DNA of 26,904 bases from DATKFM01 sp046154965 (GTDB lineage: Bacteria > Pseudomonadota > Alphaproteobacteria > Dongiales > Dongiaceae), in contig JBJXDY010000014.1 of NCBI GenBank assembly GCA_046154965.1, positions 1-26,904 of the forward strand, given 5' to 3'. The translations under genes were made by a program, and so were the position numbers. Below are positions 1-7,894 of the stretch, piece by piece. Every line of letters starts with the position of its first letter. The first letter of the stretch is position 1. The notes under the pieces were generated by a model, which ran no database searches, was not told the DNA's origin, and saw nothing but the letters and a program-made list of their open reading frames with translations.

Positions 1-1
1 G

Positions 2-127
2 GGCGACAACATCGCCATGGAGATCGAGCTGATCGCGCCGATCGCCATGGACGAGGGCCTGCGCTTTGCCATCCGCGAAGGCGGCCGCACCGTCGGCGCC
101 GGCGTCGTCGCCAAGATCATCGAGTAG
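2..127 (+). CDS. tuf: Elongation factor Tu, C-terminal end (partial)
   Basis: The window opens inside this gene. Reading from base 2 gives 41 residues ending in GRTVGAGVVAKIIE and a TAG stop, which is the hallmark C-terminus of EF-Tu domain 3. EF-Tu delivers aminoacyl-tRNA to the ribosomal A site as a GTP complex; domain 3 contacts tRNA and EF-Ts. The G domain and domain 2 lie upstream of the window. A tuf copy directly ahead of rpsJ is the common bacterial order (str operon followed by S10 operon). The 56 bases to rpsJ hold no clear terminator, so read-through into the S10 operon is likely (inference). Confidence 0.95.
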   Translation, partial: GDNIAMEIELIAPIAMDEGLRFAIREGGRTVGAGVVAKIIE

Positions 128-183
128 TCGTTGGATAAAATGAATCGGTTTTTGTCGGCAGACCAGCAGAACGGACGTTGACC

Positions 184-498
184 ATGGAGAGCCAGAATAT
201 CCGCATACGCCTGAAGGCGTTCGATCATCGCGTGCTCGACCAGTCGACGAGCGAGATCGTGAACACGGCCAAGCGCACGGGTGCGCAAGTCCGCGGTCCG
301 ATTCCGCTGCCGACCCGAATCGAGAAGTTCACCGTCAATCGTTCGCCGCATGTCGATAAGAAAAGCCGGGAGCAGTTCGAGATCCGCACCCACAAGCGGT
401 TGCTGGATATCGTCGATCCCACGCCGCAGACGGTCGATGCCCTGATGAAGCTCGATCTGGCGGCGGGTGTCGATGTCGAGATCAAGTTGAAGAATTAG
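184..498 (+). CDS. rpsJ: 30S ribosomal protein S10
   Basis: The 104-residue product matches the usual S10 length and carries the family opening IRIRLKAFDHRVLDQS and the internal FTVNRSPHVDKKSREQFE segment. S10 sits in the 30S head and, as NusE, also joins NusB and NusG in transcription antitermination, including rRNA transcription. An in-frame TTG lies six bases upstream at 178, but the ATG at 184 gives the conserved MESQNIRIRL start, so I chose it. It is the first gene of the S10 operon, with a 30-base gap to rplC. Confidence 0.96.
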   Translation: MESQNIRIRLKAFDHRVLDQSTSEIVNTAKRTGAQVRGPIPLPTRIEKFTVNRSPHVDKKSREQFEIRTHKRLLDIVDPTPQTVDALMKLDLAAGVDVEIKLKN

Positions 499-528
499 TC
501 GCGCGGGATTTGAGTTGGAGCAGCGCCA

Positions 529-1236
529 ATGCGCACGGGATTGATCGCACAAAAACTGGGCATGAGCCGCGTCTTCGATGACGGCGGCGCACATGTACCG
601 GTCACGGTGCTCAAGGTTGATAACTGCCAGGTCGTCAGTGTCCGCACTGCCGAGAAGAACGGCTATACTGCCGTCCAGCTCGGTGTTGGCTCGGTGAAGG
701 TGAAGAACCTGAGCAAGGCCGAGCGCGGCCACTTCGCCAAAGCCAAGGTCGAGCCGAAGCGGAAGATGGCGGAGTTCCGGGTCAGCGCCGATGCGCTGCT
801 GGAAGTCGGCGCCGAACTGGGGGCCAATCACTTCGTGCCCGGCCAGTTCGTCGATGTTACGGGCACGACCATCGGCAAGGGCTTCGCCGGCGCCATGAAG
901 CGCTGGAACTTCGGCGGCCTGCGCGCCACCCACGGCGTGTCGGTCTCGCACCGCAGCCATGGCTCGACCGGAAACCGCCAGGATCCAGGCCGCACATTTC
1001 CGAACAAGAAGATGGCCGGCCATCTGGGTGTCGAGCGAGTGACCACGCCAAATCTGAAAATCGTCTCAGCCGATCCGGACCGCGGCATCATCCTGGTCCG
1101 TGGCGCCGTACCGGGTGCAGAGGGCAGCTTTGTCCTGATCCGCGATGCCGTGAAGCGGAAGCTGCCGAAGGACGCGCCGTTTCCGGCAGCTATTCGCGCC
1201 GCTGGCGACAGCGCGGCAGCGGAAAAGAAGGAATAG
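529..1236 (+). CDS. rplC: 50S ribosomal protein L3
   Basis: The 235-residue product is L3, an early 23S rRNA-binding protein whose long loop reaches towards the peptidyl transferase centre. The start MRTGLIAQKLGMSRVF and the central segments GTTIGKGFAGAMKRW and THGVSVSHRSHGS are diagnostic. The glutamine in NRQDPGRTF (about residue 151) is in the position modified by the PrmB methyltransferase in enterobacteria; whether that happens here is inference. A TTGGAG Shine-Dalgarno sequence precedes the ATG. The C-terminus has an Ala/Lys-rich extension. rplD follows after 6 bases. Confidence 0.97.
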   Translation: MRTGLIAQKLGMSRVFDDGGAHVPVTVLKVDNCQVVSVRTAEKNGYTAVQLGVGSVKVKNLSKAERGHFAKAKVEPKRKMAEFRVSADALLEVGAELGANHFVPGQFVDVTGTTIGKGFAGAMKRWNFGGLRATHGVSVSHRSHGSTGNRQDPGRTFPNKKMAGHLGVERVTTPNLKIVSADPDRGIILVRGAVPGAEGSFVLIRDAVKRKLPKDAPFPAAIRAAGDSAAAEKKE

Positions 1237-1242
1237 TCGGTC

Positions 1243-1863
1243 ATGAAGTGTCAAGTGACCAGTCTCGACAATAAGAACGTCGGCGAAATCGATCTTGCCG
1301 ACGAGATCTTCGGCCTGCCCGTGCGCAAGGACATCCTGGCGCGCGCGGTGAATTGGCAGCTCAACAAGCGCCGGGCTGGCACGCATAAGACCAAAGGCAT
1401 CAGCGATATCCAGGGCACGACCAAGAAGCCGTGGAATCAGAAGGGCACCGGCCACGCCCGCCAGGGCAGCTTGCGTTCGCCGCAGTTCCGCGGCGGCGCC
1501 CGCATCTTCGGTCCGGTGGTGCGCAGCCATGAAACCGGCCTGCCGAAGAAGGTCCGCAAACTGGCGCTGAAGACGGCGCTGTCGAGCAAGCAGGCCGATG
1601 GCCGGCTGATCGTCATCGACGAGGCTAGTGCGGGCAAGGCAAAGACTGCGGAGTTGGTCAAGAAACTCGGCAAGCTCGGCTGGCGCTCGGTGCTGATTAT
1701 CGGCGGCTCGGTCATCGACGAGAATTTCAAGCGCGCGGCCTCGAATATCCCGAACGTGGATGTGTTGCCGCAGCAGGGCGCCAATGTGTACGACATCCTG
1801 CGGCGCGAAACTCTGGTGCTGACCAAGGACGCAGTTGAGCATCTGCAGTCGCGGTTGAAGTAG
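1243..1863 (+). CDS. rplD: 50S ribosomal protein L4
   Basis: The 206-residue product is L4. The extended loop that lines the peptide exit tunnel is visible at about residues 45-95, including GTTKKPWNQKGTGHARQGS and SPQFRGGARIFGP. The globular part follows with LIIGGSVIDENFKRAASNIP. In E. coli L4 also represses the S10 operon by binding the mRNA leader; no such leader is visible here because tuf lies directly upstream, so that control should not be assumed. The gene is packed between rplC (6 bases) and rplW (13 bases). Confidence 0.97.
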   Translation: MKCQVTSLDNKNVGEIDLADEIFGLPVRKDILARAVNWQLNKRRAGTHKTKGISDIQGTTKKPWNQKGTGHARQGSLRSPQFRGGARIFGPVVRSHETGLPKKVRKLALKTALSSKQADGRLIVIDEASAGKAKTAELVKKLGKLGWRSVLIIGGSVIDENFKRAASNIPNVDVLPQQGANVYDILRRETLVLTKDAVEHLQSRLK

Positions 1864-1876
1864 GCGGAGACGGGCA

Positions 1877-2194
1877 ATGGCGAAAGCAGCAACTAAAGTG
1901 AGCCAGGCGCGGATGTATCACATCGTCCGCTCGCCGGTGATCACCGAAAAGGCGACGATGGGTTCGCAGCACAGCCAGGTGACGTTCCGCGTGCCGCTGG
2001 ATGCGTCGAAGCCGGAGATCAAGGCCGCAGTCGAGAAGCTGTTCAACGTCAAGGTGAAGGCGGTGAACACTCTTCGCACGATGGGCAAGACCAAGCGCTT
2101 CCGCGGCTTTATCGGCAAGCGGCCGGACACGAAGAAGGCATACATCACGCTGGCCGAAGGCCACACGATCGATGTGACGACGGGAGTTTCCTGA
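1877..2194 (+). CDS. rplW: 50S ribosomal protein L23
   Basis: The 105-residue product carries the L23 signature RSPVITEKATM near the N-terminus and FNVKVKAVNTLRTMGK in the middle. L23 lies at the tunnel exit and is a docking site for trigger factor and signal recognition particle. The length is normal and the start ATG follows a GGAGACGGG-type ribosome binding site. Its TGA stop is separated from the rplB ATG by one base, so translation of the two is probably coupled. Confidence 0.96.
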   Translation: MAKAATKVSQARMYHIVRSPVITEKATMGSQHSQVTFRVPLDASKPEIKAAVEKLFNVKVKAVNTLRTMGKTKRFRGFIGKRPDTKKAYITLAEGHTIDVTTGVS

Positions 2195-2195
2195 G

Positions 2196-3023
2196 ATGGC
2201 GCTGAAGACATTCAAGCCGACATCCCCCTCGCGGCGCCAGCTGGTCATCGTCGACCGGTCTGAGCTGCACAAGGGCAAGCCGGTCAAGTCGCTGACCGAA
2301 GGCAAGCGTAAGGCCGGCGGCCGCAACAATCACGGCCACTTGACTTCGTTCCGCAAGGGCGGCGGCCACAAGCAACGCTATCGCATCGTCGATTTCAAGC
2401 GGCGCAAATTCGATGTGCCGGCGACGGTGGAGCGGCTGGAGTATGATCCGAACCGCACTGCATTCATCGCCCTGATCCGCTATGAAGACGGCGAGCTCAG
2501 CTACATCCTGGCACCGCAGCGCTTGCGCGTCGGCGACAAGGTGGTCGCGGGCGAACGCGCCGATATCAAGCCGGGCAATGCTCTGCCGCTGAAGAACATT
2601 CCCGTCGGCACCATCATCCACAATGTGGAGATGAAGCCGGAGGCGGGCGGTAAGCTGGCCCGTGCTGCGGGCACCTTCGTGCAGCTCGTCGGCCGCGATA
2701 CCGACTATGCGCTGCTGCGTCTGGGCTCCGGCGAAGTCCGCCGCGTGCATCTGGAATGTCTGGCGACGATCGGCGCCGTGTCCAATCCGGACCAGCAGAA
2801 CATCGTCATCGGAAAGGCCGGCCGCAGCCGCTGGCTCGGCATCCGCCCGGTGGTTCGCGGCATCGCCATGAATCCGGTCGATCATCCCCATGGCGGCCGC
2901 ACCAATGGCGGCATGCATTGGGTGACGCCCTGGGGCATTTCCACCAAGGGCAAGAAGACACGTCGCAACAAGCGGACGGACGGCATGATCCTGCGCCGCC
3001 GCCACGCGGCCAAGAAAGCGTAG
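2196..3023 (+). CDS. rplB: 50S ribosomal protein L2
   Basis: The 275-residue product is L2, one of the most conserved large-subunit proteins, needed for subunit joining and peptidyl transfer. Diagnostic segments are RNNHGHLTSFRKGGGHKQRY near residues 45-65 and the C-terminal MNPVDHPHGGRTNGG, which carries the histidine long linked to peptidyl transferase assembly. The basic tail KTRRNKRTDGMILRRRH is typical. It begins one base after the rplW stop and is followed by rpsS after 17 bases holding a strong GAGGAGGG binding site. Confidence 0.98.
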   Translation: MALKTFKPTSPSRRQLVIVDRSELHKGKPVKSLTEGKRKAGGRNNHGHLTSFRKGGGHKQRYRIVDFKRRKFDVPATVERLEYDPNRTAFIALIRYEDGELSYILAPQRLRVGDKVVAGERADIKPGNALPLKNIPVGTIIHNVEMKPEAGGKLARAAGTFVQLVGRDTDYALLRLGSGEVRRVHLECLATIGAVSNPDQQNIVIGKAGRSRWLGIRPVVRGIAMNPVDHPHGGRTNGGMHWVTPWGISTKGKKTRRNKRTDGMILRRRHAAKKA

Positions 3024-3040
3024 AGGAGGGCAGCCAATCC

Positions 3041-3328
3041 ATGGCCCGTTCTGTTTGGAAAGGTCCGTTCGTCGATGGTTTTCTGCTGAAGAAGGCGGAA
3101 GTCACGCGTTCGTCCGGCCGCAACGAGGTGATTCGAACCTGGTCGCGCCGCTCGACGATCCTGCCGCAGTTCGTCGGACTGACCTTCGGCGTTTACAACG
3201 GCAGGAAGTTCCTGCCGGTCTTCGTGACGGAGAACATGATCGGACACAAGTTCGGCGAGTTTTCGCCGACCCGTCAGTTCCAGAGCCATACTGCGGCCGA
3301 TAAGAAGGCCGTGGTGCGCAAGGAGTAG
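3041..3328 (+). CDS. rpsS: 30S ribosomal protein S19
   Basis: The 95-residue product starts MARSVWKGPFVDGFLLKK, which is the exact S19 opening, and contains RRSTILPQFVGLTFGVYNG and the closing GEFSPTRQFQSH segment. S19 binds 16S rRNA in the 30S head together with S13 and contacts the A-site region. The reading frame is open for 285 bases further upstream, but that stretch is rplB in another frame; the ATG at 3041 has the strong GAGGAGGG site 9-17 bases ahead and fits the family length. rplV follows after 4 bases. Confidence 0.97.
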   Translation: MARSVWKGPFVDGFLLKKAEVTRSSGRNEVIRTWSRRSTILPQFVGLTFGVYNGRKFLPVFVTENMIGHKFGEFSPTRQFQSHTAADKKAVVRKE

Positions 3329-3332
3329 CGCG

Positions 3333-3713
3333 ATGACCAAGAAAGCCCTGCCGCGCCAGCTGGCGGACACCGAGGCGAAAGCCATCGCCAGTATCCTGCG
3401 CACCAGCCCGCGCAAGCTCAATCTGGTGGCGCAGTCGATCCGCGGCAAGCCGGCGAACGTCGCGCTGTCGGAGCTGACGTTTTCCAAGCGCCGCATCGCC
3501 AATTCGGTGAAACGCGTGCTGCAGGCGGCTATCGCCAATGCCGAGAACAACCATCAGCTCGATGTGGATCGGCTCTATGTTGCGGAAGCGACTGTCGGGC
3601 GCAGCTTCGTGATGAAGCGCTTCCATGCCCGCGCCCGCGGACGGGCCGGGCGGATCGAAAAGCCGTTCAGCAATATCACCTTGATCGTGCGCGAGCGCGA
3701 GGAGACGAAGTAA
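3333..3713 (+). CDS. rplV: 50S ribosomal protein L22
   Basis: The 126-residue product is L22, whose beta hairpin lines the exit tunnel and which binds all domains of 23S rRNA. The conserved core starts at about residue 16 with AIASILRTSPRKLNLVAQSI and closes with the hairpin FHARARGRAGRIEKPFSNIT. About 15 residues precede the core compared with the E. coli protein, a mild N-terminal extension of a kind common in alphaproteobacteria. The TAA stop shares one base with the rpsC ATG, so rpsC is probably translated by coupling. Confidence 0.96.
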   Translation: MTKKALPRQLADTEAKAIASILRTSPRKLNLVAQSIRGKPANVALSELTFSKRRIANSVKRVLQAAIANAENNHQLDVDRLYVAEATVGRSFVMKRFHARARGRAGRIEKPFSNITLIVREREETK

Positions 3714-4390
3714 TGGGTCAGAAGGTCAATCCGATCGGCCTCCGCGTCGGTATCAACCGGACCTGGGATTCCCGCTGGTTCGCCGACAAGGAATATGGCG
3801 CGTTGCTGCATTCGGATCTGCGGCTGCGCAAGTTCCTGCATGACCGTCTCTCGCAGGCCGGCGTCTCCAAGATCGTCATCGAGCGCCCGGCGAAGAAGGC
3901 GCGCGTGACCATCCATTCCGCCCGGCCCGGCGTCGTCATCGGCAAGAAGGGCGCCGACATCGAGAAGCTGCGCTCGGAATTGTCGAAGATGACAGGCGCC
4001 GAAGTGCTGCTGAACATTCTGGAGATTCGCAAGCCGGAGATCGATGCCCGATTGGTGGCTGAGAACATCGCCCAGCAGTTGGAGCGCCGCGTGTCGTTCC
4101 GCCGCGCCATGAAGCGCGCGGTGCAGTCGGCGATGCGCCTGGGCGCCCAGGGCAACCGCATCAATTGCGCCGGCCGCCTCGGCGGCGCCGAAATCGCCCG
4201 GGTGGAGTGGTACCGCGAGGGCCGCGTGCCCTTGCACACGCTGCGCGCCGACATCGATTACGGCGTGGCAACGGCGATGACGACCTATGGCACCTGCGGC
4301 GTGAAGGTGTGGGTGTTCAAGGGCGAGATCTTGGCCCATGACCCGATGGCGCAGGACAAGCGCGCCCAGGAGCAGCAGGTCGCGCGCTGA
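3713..4390 (+). CDS. rpsC: 30S ribosomal protein S3
   Basis: The 225-residue product opens MGQKVNPIGLRVGINRTWDS, the standard S3 start. The KH RNA-binding domain is seen as RPGVVIGKKGADIEKLRSEL around residues 70-90, and the C-terminal domain has GAQGNRINCAGRLGGAEIAR and TYGTCGVKVWVFKGE. S3 sits at the mRNA entry channel and contributes to helicase activity of the ribosome. The basic, glutamine-rich tail is typical. The ATG overlaps the rplV stop by one base. rplP follows after 31 bases. Confidence 0.97.
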   Translation: MGQKVNPIGLRVGINRTWDSRWFADKEYGALLHSDLRLRKFLHDRLSQAGVSKIVIERPAKKARVTIHSARPGVVIGKKGADIEKLRSELSKMTGAEVLLNILEIRKPEIDARLVAENIAQQLERRVSFRRAMKRAVQSAMRLGAQGNRINCAGRLGGAEIARVEWYREGRVPLHTLRADIDYGVATAMTTYGTCGVKVWVFKGEILAHDPMAQDKRAQEQQVAR

Positions 4391-4421
4391 TTGAGCGCGT
4401 CACCGGTAGGGAATTAGAGCA

Positions 4422-4841
4422 ATGCTTCAACCGAGCAGAACCAAGTATCGCAAGGCCCACAAGGGCCGCATCCATGGCACCGCCAAGGGTGGTTTCTCGC
4501 TGAATTTCGGCGCCTTCGGCCTGAAGGCCGTGGAGCCGGGCCGCGTCACCGCGCGCCAGCTGGAAGCGGCGCGGCGAGCCGTCACCCGCCATCTGAAACG
4601 CGTCGGCCGCGTGTGGATCCGTGTGTTCCCGGACGTGCCGATCTCGCGCAAGCCGGCCGAGGTCCGCATGGGCAGCGGCAAGGGCAATCCGGAGTATTGG
4701 GTGTGCCGCGTGCATCCCGGCCGCGTGATGTTTGAGATCGATGGCGTGCCGCGCGCCCTGGCGCAGGAGGCCTTCGACCTCGCCTCCGCCAAGCTGCCGA
4801 TCAAGACCCGTTTCGTCGCCCGTTTGGGTGGGGGGAGCTAA
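4422..4841 (+). CDS. rplP: 50S ribosomal protein L16
   Basis: The 139-residue product begins MLQPSRTKYRKAHKGR and contains RQLEAARRAVTRHLKR and GSGKGNPEYWVCRVHPGR, all diagnostic for L16. L16 contacts the A- and P-site tRNA region of the large subunit and is a late assembly protein. The arginine hydroxylated in E. coli L16 lies in the region just before the GSGKGN loop; conservation of that modification is not claimed. The start has an AGGGAA site upstream. The stop is only 3 bases before the rpmC ATG. Confidence 0.97.
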   Translation: MLQPSRTKYRKAHKGRIHGTAKGGFSLNFGAFGLKAVEPGRVTARQLEAARRAVTRHLKRVGRVWIRVFPDVPISRKPAEVRMGSGKGNPEYWVCRVHPGRVMFEIDGVPRALAQEAFDLASAKLPIKTRFVARLGGGS

Positions 4842-4844
4842 GTC

Positions 4845-5042
4845 ATGAAAGCCCAGGACCTCCGCACCAAGACCAGCGATCAGCTGAAGACCGAGCTCAC
4901 GACGCTGCGGAAAGAGGCGTTCAATCTGCGCTTCCGCAAGGCGAGCGGCCAGCTCGAGAACACGGCGCGGGTGCGCCAGGTGCGCCGCGATATCGCGCGC
5001 ATCAAGACCATGCTCAATGATTCGGCGCGCGCCGGCTCGTAG
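4845..5042 (+). CDS. rpmC: 50S ribosomal protein L29
   Basis: The 65-residue product is the small helical protein L29, which sits near L23 at the tunnel exit. It begins MKAQDLRTKTSDQLKTEL and carries the family core RKEAFNLRFRKASGQLEN followed by VRQVRRDIARIKTML. The length is normal. The ribosome binding site lies within the end of rplP (GTGGGGGGAGC), which suits translational coupling. rpsQ follows after 10 bases with an AGGAGA site overlapping the rpmC stop. Confidence 0.96.
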   Translation: MKAQDLRTKTSDQLKTELTTLRKEAFNLRFRKASGQLENTARVRQVRRDIARIKTMLNDSARAGS

Positions 5043-5052
5043 GAGATAGAGA

Positions 5053-5304
5053 ATGCCCAAGAGAGTACTGGAAGGCGTCGTCGTCAGCGACAAGATGCAG
5101 AAAACCATCGTCGTCCGTGTCGAGCGCCGCGTCATGGATCCGGTTTACGGCAAGTATGTGCGCCGTTCCAAGAAGTACTCGGCCCATGACGAAGCGAATG
5201 TCTACAAGATCGGCGATCTCGTGCAGATCCGCGAATGCCGGCCGATATCCAAGAGCAAGCGCTGGGAAGTGATTTCCGGCGGCCGCAGGGCCACGGCCGG
5301 CTGA
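5053..5304 (+). CDS. rpsQ: 30S ribosomal protein S17
   Basis: The 83-residue product is S17, an OB-fold primary 16S rRNA-binding protein. It opens MPKRVLEGVVVSDKMQKTIV and continues with VERRVMDPVYGKYVRRSKKY and the signature GDLVQIRECRPISKSKRW. Length is normal. It is the last gene of the classical S10 block; rplN, the first gene of the classical spc block, follows after 27 bases without a visible terminator or strong promoter, so the two blocks are probably cotranscribed (inference). Confidence 0.96.
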   Translation: MPKRVLEGVVVSDKMQKTIVVRVERRVMDPVYGKYVRRSKKYSAHDEANVYKIGDLVQIRECRPISKSKRWEVISGGRRATAG

Positions 5305-5331
5305 GCGGCATAAGGACGGGAGTATAGAACC

Positions 5332-5700
5332 ATGATCCAGATGCAGACGAACCTGGAAGTCGCCGACAACTCGGGAGCGCGCAGGGTGCAGTGCATCAAG
5401 GTGCTGGGCGGATCCAAGCGCAAATATGCGCAGGTGGGCGATGTCATTGTCGTCTCGGTAAAGGAGGCCATTCCGCGCGGCCGCGTGAAGAAGGGCGACG
5501 TGCACCAGGCGGTTATCGTCCGCACGGCCTTTCCGATCCGTCGCACCGACGGCAGCCTGATTCGTTTCGACCGCAATGCGGCGGTGCTGATCAGCAAGCA
5601 GGGCGAGCCGATCGGCACGCGCATCTTCGGCCCGGTGACCCGCGAACTCAGGGCCAAGAACTTCATGAAGATCATCTCTCTGGCGCCGGAAGTGCTGTGA
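5332..5700 (+). CDS. rplN: 50S ribosomal protein L14
   Basis: The 122-residue product begins MIQMQTNLEVADNSGARRVQ and includes VGDVIVVSVKEAIPRGRVKKG and FDRNAAVLISKQGEPIGTRI, all classic L14 segments. L14 lies at the subunit interface, forms an intersubunit bridge with 16S rRNA and is the docking site of the silencing factor RsfS. Length is exactly the usual 122. A GGGAGTATAG region precedes the start. It opens the spc block, and rplX follows after 31 bases. Confidence 0.97.
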   Translation: MIQMQTNLEVADNSGARRVQCIKVLGGSKRKYAQVGDVIVVSVKEAIPRGRVKKGDVHQAVIVRTAFPIRRTDGSLIRFDRNAAVLISKQGEPIGTRIFGPVTRELRAKNFMKIISLAPEVL

Positions 5701-5731
5701 GCGACGGGCAGATGACGGAGACAGTCTGAAC

Positions 5732-6055
5732 ATGGCAACCAAATTCAAGATCAAGAAGGGCGACCGCGTCGTCGTCATCACCGGCCGGGACAAGGGCAAG
5801 ACCGGCGAGGTCCTGCGCGTGATCCGCGAGGAAAGCCGCGTCGTCGTCCAGGGCGTCAATATCGTGAAGCGGCACACCAAGCCGTCGGCGGCCTCGACGG
5901 GCGGTGTCGTGGAAAAGGAAGCGGCGCTGCATATTTCCAATGTGGCGCATGTGGATCCGAAGACAAGCAAGCCAACGCGCGTCGGGTACAAGGTGCTCGA
6001 CGGCGGCCGCAAGGTGCGGGTGGCGCGCAAGTCGGGCGAGACGATCGATCTCTGA
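5732..6055 (+). CDS. rplX: 50S ribosomal protein L24
   Basis: The 107-residue product is L24, an assembly-initiating protein of the large subunit. The KOW motif is clear near the N-terminus: KIKKGDRVVVITGRDKGKTG. The rest has VQGVNIVKRHTKPSAASTGG and the closing RVGYKVLDGGRKVRVARKSG. Length is typical. A GGAGACAG ribosome binding site precedes the ATG. rplE follows after 11 bases with a GAGGG site. Confidence 0.97.
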   Translation: MATKFKIKKGDRVVVITGRDKGKTGEVLRVIREESRVVVQGVNIVKRHTKPSAASTGGVVEKEAALHISNVAHVDPKTSKPTRVGYKVLDGGRKVRVARKSGETIDL

Positions 6056-6066
6056 GGGCAGCGACA

Positions 6067-6606
6067 ATGACACGGTTGCATGAACATTATGAGAAAGTGG
6101 TGAAACCCGCGCTGATGCGCGAGTTCAGCTACAAGAACGCCATGGAAGTGCCGCAGCTCGACAAGATCGTGGTCAACATGGGCGTCGGCGAAGCTGCTGC
6201 CGATGGCAAGAAGATCAACACGGCGGTCAGCGAGATGGCGGCGATCACCGGGCAGAAACCAGTGATCACCAAGTCGCGCATGTCGATCGCGAACTTCAAG
6301 TTGCGCGAGAACCAGAACATCGGCTGCAAGGTCACGCTGCGCCGCGAGCGCATGTACGAATTCCTGGACCGGCTAATCAATGTGGCGCTGCCGCGAGTCC
6401 GCGATTTCCGCGGCGTGTCGCCGAAAAGCTTCGACGGCCGGGGTAACTATGCCCTTGGTCTCAAGGAGCAGATCGTGTTTCCGGAGATCGACTACGACAA
6501 GATCGAATCTGTCCGTGGCATGGACATCATCATCGTCACGACGGCGAAGACCGATGCCGAGGCCCGGGCTTTGCTGAAGGCTTTTGACATGCCGTTCACG
6601 AGCTGA
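6067..6606 (+). CDS. rplE: 50S ribosomal protein L5
   Basis: The 179-residue product is L5, which binds 5S rRNA and contacts the P-site tRNA and S13. It carries QLDKIVVNMGVGEA, the segment AAITGQKPVITKSRMSIANF, VTLRRERMYEFLDRLI and LPRVRDFRGVSPKSFDGRGN, all family hallmarks. The closing IIIVTTAKTDAEARALLKAF is standard. Length matches the family. rpsN follows after 20 bases with a GGAGG site. Confidence 0.97.
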   Translation: MTRLHEHYEKVVKPALMREFSYKNAMEVPQLDKIVVNMGVGEAAADGKKINTAVSEMAAITGQKPVITKSRMSIANFKLRENQNIGCKVTLRRERMYEFLDRLINVALPRVRDFRGVSPKSFDGRGNYALGLKEQIVFPEIDYDKIESVRGMDIIIVTTAKTDAEARALLKAFDMPFTS

Positions 6607-6626
6607 ACGGGTCGCTGGAGGAATTT

Positions 6627-6932
6627 ATGGCGAAGACCAGCATGATTGAGCGTAACAAGAAGCGCATCCGCTTGGCGAAAAAGTTCGCCGGACGGCGGGA
6701 GCGGCTGAAGGCGATTGCCAACGACGACACGCTGCCGATGGAGCAACGTTTCGCCGCGCGCCTTAAACTGGCGGAGATACCGCGCAACGCCGCGCCGGTG
6801 CGGCAGCACAACCGTTGCGAGCTGACCGGGCGTCCGCGCAGCTATTACCGGAAGTTCAGGGTTTCGCGCATTGCCTTGCGGCAGCTGGCCTCCACTGGCC
6901 AGATCCCGGGCATGGTCAAGTCGAGCTGGTAA
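6627..6932 (+). CDS. rpsN: 30S ribosomal protein S14 (zinc-free type)
   Basis: The 101-residue product is the long form of S14, located in the 30S head. It opens MAKTSMIERNKKRIRLAKK and ends with the conserved RQHNRCELTGRPRSYYRKF followed by LRQLASTGQIPGMVKSSW. Only one cysteine is present, so this is the zinc-independent C-minus form rather than the 61-residue CxxC form. A GGAGGAA ribosome binding site lies ahead of the ATG. rpsH follows after 15 bases. Confidence 0.97.
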   Translation: MAKTSMIERNKKRIRLAKKFAGRRERLKAIANDDTLPMEQRFAARLKLAEIPRNAAPVRQHNRCELTGRPRSYYRKFRVSRIALRQLASTGQIPGMVKSSW

Positions 6933-6947
6933 GGGAGGTCGAGGAAT

Positions 6948-7346
6948 ATGTCGTTTTCCGATCCAGTGGGCGACTTGCTGACGCGCATCAGAAATGCGCA
7001 GAAGGCACGCTTGTCCAGCGTTCAGACTCCGGCGTCCAAGCTGCGCGGCAATGTGCTCGACGTGCTGAAGCGCGAGGGCTACATCCGCGACTACTCGCGG
7101 AGCGAGCAGCAGGCCGGCATGGCCGAGTTCAAGGTCGAGCTGAAGTATCACGATGGCGAACCGGTCATCCGCGAAATCAGCCGCATCTCCAAGCCCGGCC
7201 GCCGCGTCTATTCCAAGATCGCCGATCTGCCGCGCATCTATAATGGGCTGGGCATTTCCATCCTCTCGACGCCGCGCGGCGTGATGTCGGACACCGAAGC
7301 CCGCGCCGCCAATGTCGGCGGCGAAGTGCTGTGCCGGGTATACTAA
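6948..7346 (+). CDS. rpsH: 30S ribosomal protein S8
   Basis: The 132-residue product is S8, a primary 16S rRNA-binding protein. It begins MSFSDPVGDLLTRIRNAQKA and ends with GLGISILSTPRGVMSDTEA and GGEVLCRVY, both diagnostic. In E. coli S8 represses the spc operon by binding mRNA near rplE; I did not identify an equivalent site here. Length is normal. GGGAGGTCGAGG lies ahead of the start. rplF follows after 12 bases with an AAGGAG site. Confidence 0.97.
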   Translation: MSFSDPVGDLLTRIRNAQKARLSSVQTPASKLRGNVLDVLKREGYIRDYSRSEQQAGMAEFKVELKYHDGEPVIREISRISKPGRRVYSKIADLPRIYNGLGISILSTPRGVMSDTEARAANVGGEVLCRVY

Positions 7347-7358
7347 GGAGCCGATGAG

Positions 7359-7892
7359 ATGTCTCGCGTAGGCAAGAACCCCGTGGCCGTGCCGAGCGGC
7401 GTCACTGTTGCGGTCGATGGCCGCATGGTGACCGCAAAGGGCAAGCTGGGCGAACTGAAGCTGAACCTGGGCGACCAGGTGACGGCTAAGCTTCAGGATG
7501 GCAAGCTCGTCTGTGCGCCTGTTAATGAGACCAAGAAGGCGCGCATGCAGTGGGGCACCACCCGCAACCTGATGCGCAACATGGTCCAGGGCGTCTCCCA
7601 GGGCTTTAGGAAGAACCTGGAGATCAACGGCGTCGGCTATCGCGCGGCGGTGCAGGGCAAGACGCTGCAACTGCAGCTCGGCTATAGCCACGACGTCAAC
7701 TATCCGATCCCCGAGGGGATTCAGATCAAGTGTGAGAAACCGACCGCTATCTCCATCACCGGCCATGACAAACAGAAGGTCGGGCAGGTTGCGGCGGAAA
7801 TTCGCTCCTACCGCGGTCCCGAGCCCTACAAGGGCAAGGGCATCAAGTACGAGGGCGAGACGATCCTGCGTAAGGAAGGCAAGAAGAAGTAG
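7359..7892 (+). CDS. rplF: 50S ribosomal protein L6
   Basis: The 177-residue product is L6, made of two similar domains and located near the sarcin-ricin loop and factor-binding site. It starts MSRVGKNPVAVPSGVTVAV and has GTTRNLMRNMVQGVSQGF and KNLEINGVGYRAAVQGKTLQ. The C-terminal signature GPEPYKGKGIKYEGETILRK is complete. Length is typical. An AAGGAG site precedes the ATG. Only 2 bases separate its stop from rplR, indicating coupling. Confidence 0.97.
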   Translation: MSRVGKNPVAVPSGVTVAVDGRMVTAKGKLGELKLNLGDQVTAKLQDGKLVCAPVNETKKARMQWGTTRNLMRNMVQGVSQGFRKNLEINGVGYRAAVQGKTLQLQLGYSHDVNYPIPEGIQIKCEKPTAISITGHDKQKVGQVAAEIRSYRGPEPYKGKGIKYEGETILRKEGKKK

Positions 7893-7894
7893 CC

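Noticed and set aside
136..141. TAAAAT as a possible -10 box between tuf and rpsJ
   Set aside because: No -35-like hexamer lies 15-19 bases upstream; those positions fall in the tuf coding end. Read-through from tuf is the simpler view.
2145..3005. A 286-codon - strand frame opposite rplB, and similar long antisense frames across the ribosomal block
   Set aside because: They lie entirely opposite highly conserved ribosomal protein genes, have no ribosome binding sites of note and show no family features.
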